Assembly: GCF_000344155.1 (NCBI RefSeq) | Contig: NZ_BAOQ01000004.1 | Location: 17,371-81,370, forward strand | Source: Gordonia paraffinivorans NBRC 108238 | Lineage (GTDB): Bacteria; Actinomycetota; Actinomycetes; Mycobacteriales; Mycobacteriaceae | DNA length: 64,000 nt | Direction: 5' to 3' | Part shown: piece by piece, positions 60,656-64,000 of the stretch | How the letters are laid out: each line of letters begins with the position of its first letter | Position numbering within the stretch: the stretch's first letter is position 1 | Notes under the pieces: generated by a model | Seen by the model: only the letters and a program-made list of their open reading frames with translations | The model's database searches: none | What the model was told of the DNA's origin: nothing | Program-made: the position numbers and the translations under genes

Positions 60656-61621
60656 GTGACCAGCACGACCGACACCGGGAACCAGGACGGAAGTCCTGCG
60701 CGCCCGCCGACACATCACGGCTACGAGCTGTCGCACCTCGCGGAACTCGAGGCCGAGTCGGTGCACATCTTCCGCGAGGTCGCGGCGACATTCGAACGTC
60801 CGGTCCTGCTCTTCTCCGGGGGCAAGGACTCGGTGGTGATGTTCCACATCGCGCGCAAGGCGTTCTGGCCGGCGCCGATCCCGTTCCCGCTGATGCACGT
60901 CGACACCGGCCACAACTTCGACGAGGTCATCGACTATCGCGACCGGATCGTCGAGAAGACGGGCGTCCGGCTGATCGTGAGCTCGGTCCAGGACGACATC
61001 GACGCCGGGCGGGTCGTCGAGCCCACCGGTCCCGGTGCGAGCCGCAACCGCCTGCAGACCACGGCGCTTCTGCGCGGGATCTCCGAGAACCGGTTCGACG
61101 CGGTGTTCGGCGGCGCCCGCCGAGACGAGGAGAAGGCGCGCGCCAAGGAGCGCGTGTTCAGCTTCCGCGACGAGTTCGGCGCGTGGAATCCGCGTGACCA
61201 GCGTCCCGAGCTGTGGCGGCTCTACAACGGGCGCCACCACAAGGGCGAGCACATCCGCGTCTTCCCGCTGTCGAACTGGACCGAACTCGACATCTGGCAG
61301 TACATCGCGCAGGAGGACATCGAGCTGCCCTCGATCTACTACGCGCATCAACGCGAGGTGATCCCACGCGACGGCATGCTGCTGGCGAAAACGCGTTTCC
61401 TGCAGCCGCTTCCGGGGGAGGAGGTGCGCGTGGAGACCGTGCGGTTCCGCACCGTCGGCGACGCGACCTGCACCGGGTGCGTGGTGTCGGACGCCGATGA
61501 CGTGGCGAAGGTGATCGCCGAGATCGAGGTCACCCGGCTGACCGAGCGCGGCGCGACGCGCGCCGACGACCGGATCTCGGAGTCCGGCATGGAGGATCGC
61601 AAGAAGGAGGGGTACTTCTGA
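60656..61621 (+). CDS. cysD: CysD, sulfate adenylyltransferase small subunit
   Basis: A 321-residue ATP-sulfurylase subunit with the PP-loop [20 protein letters not shown] (about 45) and the conserved [40 protein letters not shown] and [20 protein letters not shown]. It makes adenosine 5'-phosphosulfate from ATP and sulfate, driven by the GTPase of CysN. GTG 60656 is preferred; ATG 60635 overlaps the palindrome and would put AAGGGGG inside the gene. Its stop overlaps cysN by one base (TGATG). Confidence 0.95.
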   Translation: MTSTTDTGNQDGSPARPPTHHGYELSHLAELEAESVHIFREVAATFERPVLLFSGGKDSVVMFHIARKAFWPAPIPFPLMHVDTGHNFDEVIDYRDRIVEKTGVRLIVSSVQDDIDAGRVVEPTGPGASRNRLQTTALLRGISENRFDAVFGGARRDEEKARAKERVFSFRDEFGAWNPRDQRPELWRLYNGRHHKGEHIRVFPLSNWTELDIWQYIAQEDIELPSIYYAHQREVIPRDGMLLAKTRFLQPLPGEEVRVETVRFRTVGDATCTGCVVSDADDVAKVIAEIEVTRLTERGATRADDRISESGMEDRKKEGYF

Positions 61622-63477
61622 TGGACGGAGATCACCGGGGTGCCACCGAACTGTTGCGGCTCGCCACGGCGGGATCGGTCGACGACGGCAAGTCGACGCT
61701 GATCGGGCGGCTGCTCTACGACTCGAAGGCGATCTTCGCCGATCAACTCGAGGCGATCGAACGCACCAGCGCGGCCCGCGGCGACGAGTACGCTGACCTC
61801 GCCCTGTTGACCGACGGCCTGCGCGCCGAGCGCGAGCAGGGCATCACCATCGACGTCGCGTACCGCTACTTCGCCACGCCCAAGCGGAAGTTCATCATCG
61901 CCGACACCCCGGGCCACACCCAGTACACCCGCAACATGGTGACCGGGGCGTCGACCGCGGATCTCGCGATCATCCTCATCGACGCCCGCAAGGGGGTCCT
62001 CGAACAGACCCGTCGGCACGCCTTCCTGTCGTCGTTGCTCGGCATCCCGCACCTGACGGTGTGCGTCAACAAGATGGACCTGGTGGACTGGTCGCAGGAG
62101 CGCTTCGACGAGATCTGTGCCGAATTCGTCGAATTCGCGGCGAAACTCAACGTCGCCGACGTGACGTTCATCCCGATCTCGGCCCTGCGCGGCGACAACG
62201 TCGTCGAATCCTCCTCTGCCATGCCGTGGTACGAGGGCCGACCGCTGCTCAGCCATCTGGAGAACGTCTACATCGCCTCCGACCGCAACCTGATCGACGC
62301 GCGTCTGCCCGTGCAGTACGTGATCCGCCCGCAGCGCAGCGACGGCCTCGACCATCGCGCGTACGCGGGCACCGTCGCCGGCGGCGTGTTCACCAAGGGT
62401 GATGAGATCGTGGTCCTGCCAAGCGGATTCAGCACCACGATCACGGCGATCTGGGGCCCCGGGGGCCAAACGGTCGATGAGGCGTTCGCCTCGATGGCCG
62501 TCTCGGTCGAGCTCGCCGACGAGATCGACATCGTGCGCGGAGACATGCTCGCCCGGCCCAACAACCGTCCCTACGTCGGCCGCGACATCGACGCGATGGT
62601 GTGCTGGTTCGCCGAGGACGCCGAACTGCGTCCGCACAACCGCTATCAGATGCTGTGCGGCACCCGGTTGACGCGTGCGCAGATCAGCGGGCTGAACTAC
62701 CGACTCGACGTCAACACCCTGCATCGCGACGAGCAGGCGGACGGATTGTCCCTCAACGAGATCGGTCGGATCACCCTGCACACGCAGGAGCCGGTGATGT
62801 TCGACTCCTACCGGCGCAACCGGGACACCGGCAGCTTCATCCTCATCGACGAGGCGACCAACCGGACGGTCGCGGCCGGCATGATCACGGCCCCGGTGAG
62901 TCACGACAGCCACGTCGTCTGGCAGGCCTCCAAGGTCTCGCGGGAACACCGCCCGCACCGCGGCGCCACAATCTGGCTGACCGGCCTGTCCGGGTCGGGC
63001 AAGTCGTCGCTGGCCGTGGAACTGGAGCGGCGATTCGTCGCCGAGGGGCGGCCGGCCTACCTGATGGACGGCGACAACCTGCGGCACGGCCTCAACTCCG
63101 ACCTCGGCTTCTCCGACGACGACCGGCGCGAGAACATCCGTCGCACCAGCGAGGTCGCCGCGCTGTTCGCCGACTCGGGCGCGGTCGCGATCGTCTCGCT
63201 GATCAGCCCGTTCGCCGAGGAACGGCGACGCGCCCGCGAGATCCACGCCGAGCGCGGCCTGCCGTTCTACGAGATCTTCATCGACACCCCGCTCGAGGAA
63301 TGCGAACGCCGCGACCCCAAGGGCCTGTACCGCCGGGCGCGGCGCGGGGAGATCGGCCAGTTCACCGGCATCGACTCGCCCTACGAGCGGCCGGAGGACC
63401 CCGAGCTGGTCATAACCCCCGCCGACGGCGCGCCGGCAGAGGTCGCTGACATGGTGATCCGTAACCTGGGGCTGTAG
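61621..63477 (+). CDS. cysN: CysNC, sulfate adenylyltransferase large subunit fused to APS kinase
   Basis: A 618-residue bifunctional protein. Residues about 1-430 are the GTPase, with G1 [21 protein letters not shown]3 [20 protein letters not shown] and G4 [10 protein letters not shown]. Residues about 445-618 are an APS kinase with Walker [41 protein letters not shown] and [20 protein letters not shown]. It forms APS with CysD and phosphorylates it to PAPS. The CysN-CysC fusion is normal in mycobacteria and relatives. PAPS serves assimilation and sulfotransferases. Confidence 0.95.
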   Translation: MDGDHRGATELLRLATAGSVDDGKSTLIGRLLYDSKAIFADQLEAIERTSAARGDEYADLALLTDGLRAEREQGITIDVAYRYFATPKRKFIIADTPGHTQYTRNMVTGASTADLAIILIDARKGVLEQTRRHAFLSSLLGIPHLTVCVNKMDLVDWSQERFDEICAEFVEFAAKLNVADVTFIPISALRGDNVVESSSAMPWYEGRPLLSHLENVYIASDRNLIDARLPVQYVIRPQRSDGLDHRAYAGTVAGGVFTKGDEIVVLPSGFSTTITAIWGPGGQTVDEAFASMAVSVELADEIDIVRGDMLARPNNRPYVGRDIDAMVCWFAEDAELRPHNRYQMLCGTRLTRAQISGLNYRLDVNTLHRDEQADGLSLNEIGRITLHTQEPVMFDSYRRNRDTGSFILIDEATNRTVAAGMITAPVSHDSHVVWQASKVSREHRPHRGATIWLTGLSGSGKSSLAVELERRFVAEGRPAYLMDGDNLRHGLNSDLGFSDDDRRENIRRTSEVAALFADSGAVAIVSLISPFAEERRRAREIHAERGLPFYEIFIDTPLEECERRDPKGLYRRARRGEIGQFTGIDSPYERPEDPELVITPADGAPAEVADMVIRNLGL

Positions 63478-63528
63478 GAGCACGGACCCGGCCGACCCCG
63501 GCACCTGCCGGGCCAGAGAGGATCAGGC

Positions 63529-64000
63529 GTGACCGACGATCGAGCACTGGCGGGCGAACTCGCCACCGCGGCAGGCGAACTCCTGCTGGACATCCGCAAG
63601 ACCAGCGGTCTGGTCGGCAAGGAACTGGGCAAGGCCGGCGACCTCCGGTCCAACGAGTTCCTGCTGCGGCGACTGGCAGAGGAGCGTCCCGGCGACGCCG
63701 TGCTGTCGGAGGAGTCGGCCGACGACAAGACACGGCTGTCCGCCGAACGCGTCTGGATCGTCGATCCGGTCGACGGCACCCGCGAGTACGGGACCTACGA
63801 GAACGGCGGGGGCCGAGCCGACTGGGCCGTGCACGTCGCGCTCTGGTCCGCGTCGGGCGGGCTCGTCGCCGGTGCCGTCGCGCTGCCCGCGCTCGGGGTG
63901 ACCTACGTCGACGACGACACCGCCGTCGAGCCCACCGAGGGGCTCGCATCGCGGCCGCGGACCGGCCGTCCGCGCGTGGTGGTCAGCGGCTCGCGGCCGC
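63529..64000 (+). CDS. cysQ: CysQ, 3'(2'),5'-bisphosphate nucleotidase (3' end outside window)
   Basis: The first 157 residues of an inositol-monophosphatase-family enzyme that removes the 3'-phosphate of PAP/PAPS. The metal site is visible as LSEESADDKTRLSAERVWIV, then DPVDGTREYGTYENGG (about 83-97). KTSGLVGKELGKAGDLRSNE is the N-terminal helix region. GTG 63529 follows GAGAGGA by 6 bases. The frame stays open to base 64000. With cysD and cysNC it recycles the PAP formed by PAPS-using enzymes. Confidence 0.9.
   Translation, partial: MTDDRALAGELATAAGELLLDIRKTSGLVGKELGKAGDLRSNEFLLRRLAEERPGDAVLSEESADDKTRLSAERVWIVDPVDGTREYGTYENGGGRADWAVHVALWSASGGLVAGAVALPALGVTYVDDDTAVEPTEGLASRPRTGRPRVVVSGSRP

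Overview
The window is a high-GC chromosomal segment from a mycolic-acid-containing actinobacterium (order Mycobacteriales). It is most plausibly Gordonia- or Rhodococcus-like, but the genus cannot be fixed from sequence alone. Reasons: dense, overlapping GTG/ATG-started genes; an antigen-85/mycolyltransferase-type esterase; a ClpC1 tail nearly identical to the mycobacterial protein; and a large sterol-catabolism region whose gene blocks follow the Mycobacterium tuberculosis Rv3500-Rv3600 region. I saw no rRNA, tRNA, CRISPR array, insertion sequence or prophage.

Layout. 1-8.3 kb: end of clpC1, a crotonase, a short peptide gene plus an HNH nuclease, then two adjacent genes for exported proteins that both carry frameshifts (a lipase-like protein without its nucleophile serine, and an LVIVD-repeat protein), with an intact DUF305 gene between them. 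8.4-18.6 kb: an MFS exporter, an alpha/beta hydrolase, SDRs, crotonases, an amidohydrolase, a CaiB-type CoA-transferase with an unusual domain order, an Ag85-like esterase and a MaoC protein. 18.6-28.4 kb: the regulator kstR and the cholesterol side-chain genes fadE34, fadE28-fadE29-chsH2-chsH1-ltp2 and a FadD19-like ligase. 28.4-32.4 kb: two transporters and small proteins. 32.5-43.8 kb: hsd4B-kstD, an acyl-CoA dehydrogenase pair plus crotonase, and hsaE-hsaG-hsaF followed by an SDR, an LLM-type oxidoreductase and a SnoaL-like protein. 44-46.2 kb: unrelated housekeeping-type genes. 46.4-54.1 kb: kshA plus a small cysteine protein, divergent from hsaA-hsaC-hsaB-DUF1214-SDR-sulfotransferase. 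54.9-59.1 kb: fadE33-fadE32-fadE31-crotonase for the C/D-ring propionate intermediate. 59.7-64 kb: an IclR regulator divergent from cysD-cysNC-cysQ.

How it works together. KstD (delta1-dehydrogenation) and KshA (9alpha-hydroxylation) open ring B. HsaAB hydroxylates and HsaC cleaves ring A. HsaE/HsaG/HsaF convert the released 2-hydroxydienoate to propionyl-CoA and pyruvate. FadE28/29, ChsH1/H2, Ltp2 and FadE34 shorten the side chain, and FadE31-33 act on the C/D-ring remnant. KstR-type operators (consensus TnnAACnnGTTnnA) stand before kstR/fadE34, fadE28, kstD (two), hsaE (two), kshA and hsaA. A KstR2-type operator (AnCAAGnnCTTGnT) stands before the crotonase-fadE31-33 operon. Two expected parts are absent from their usual places: hsaD between hsaA and hsaC, and kshB beside hsaA. 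A 3'-terminal remnant of a ketosteroid isomerase gene lies between kstD and the acyl-CoA dehydrogenase pair.
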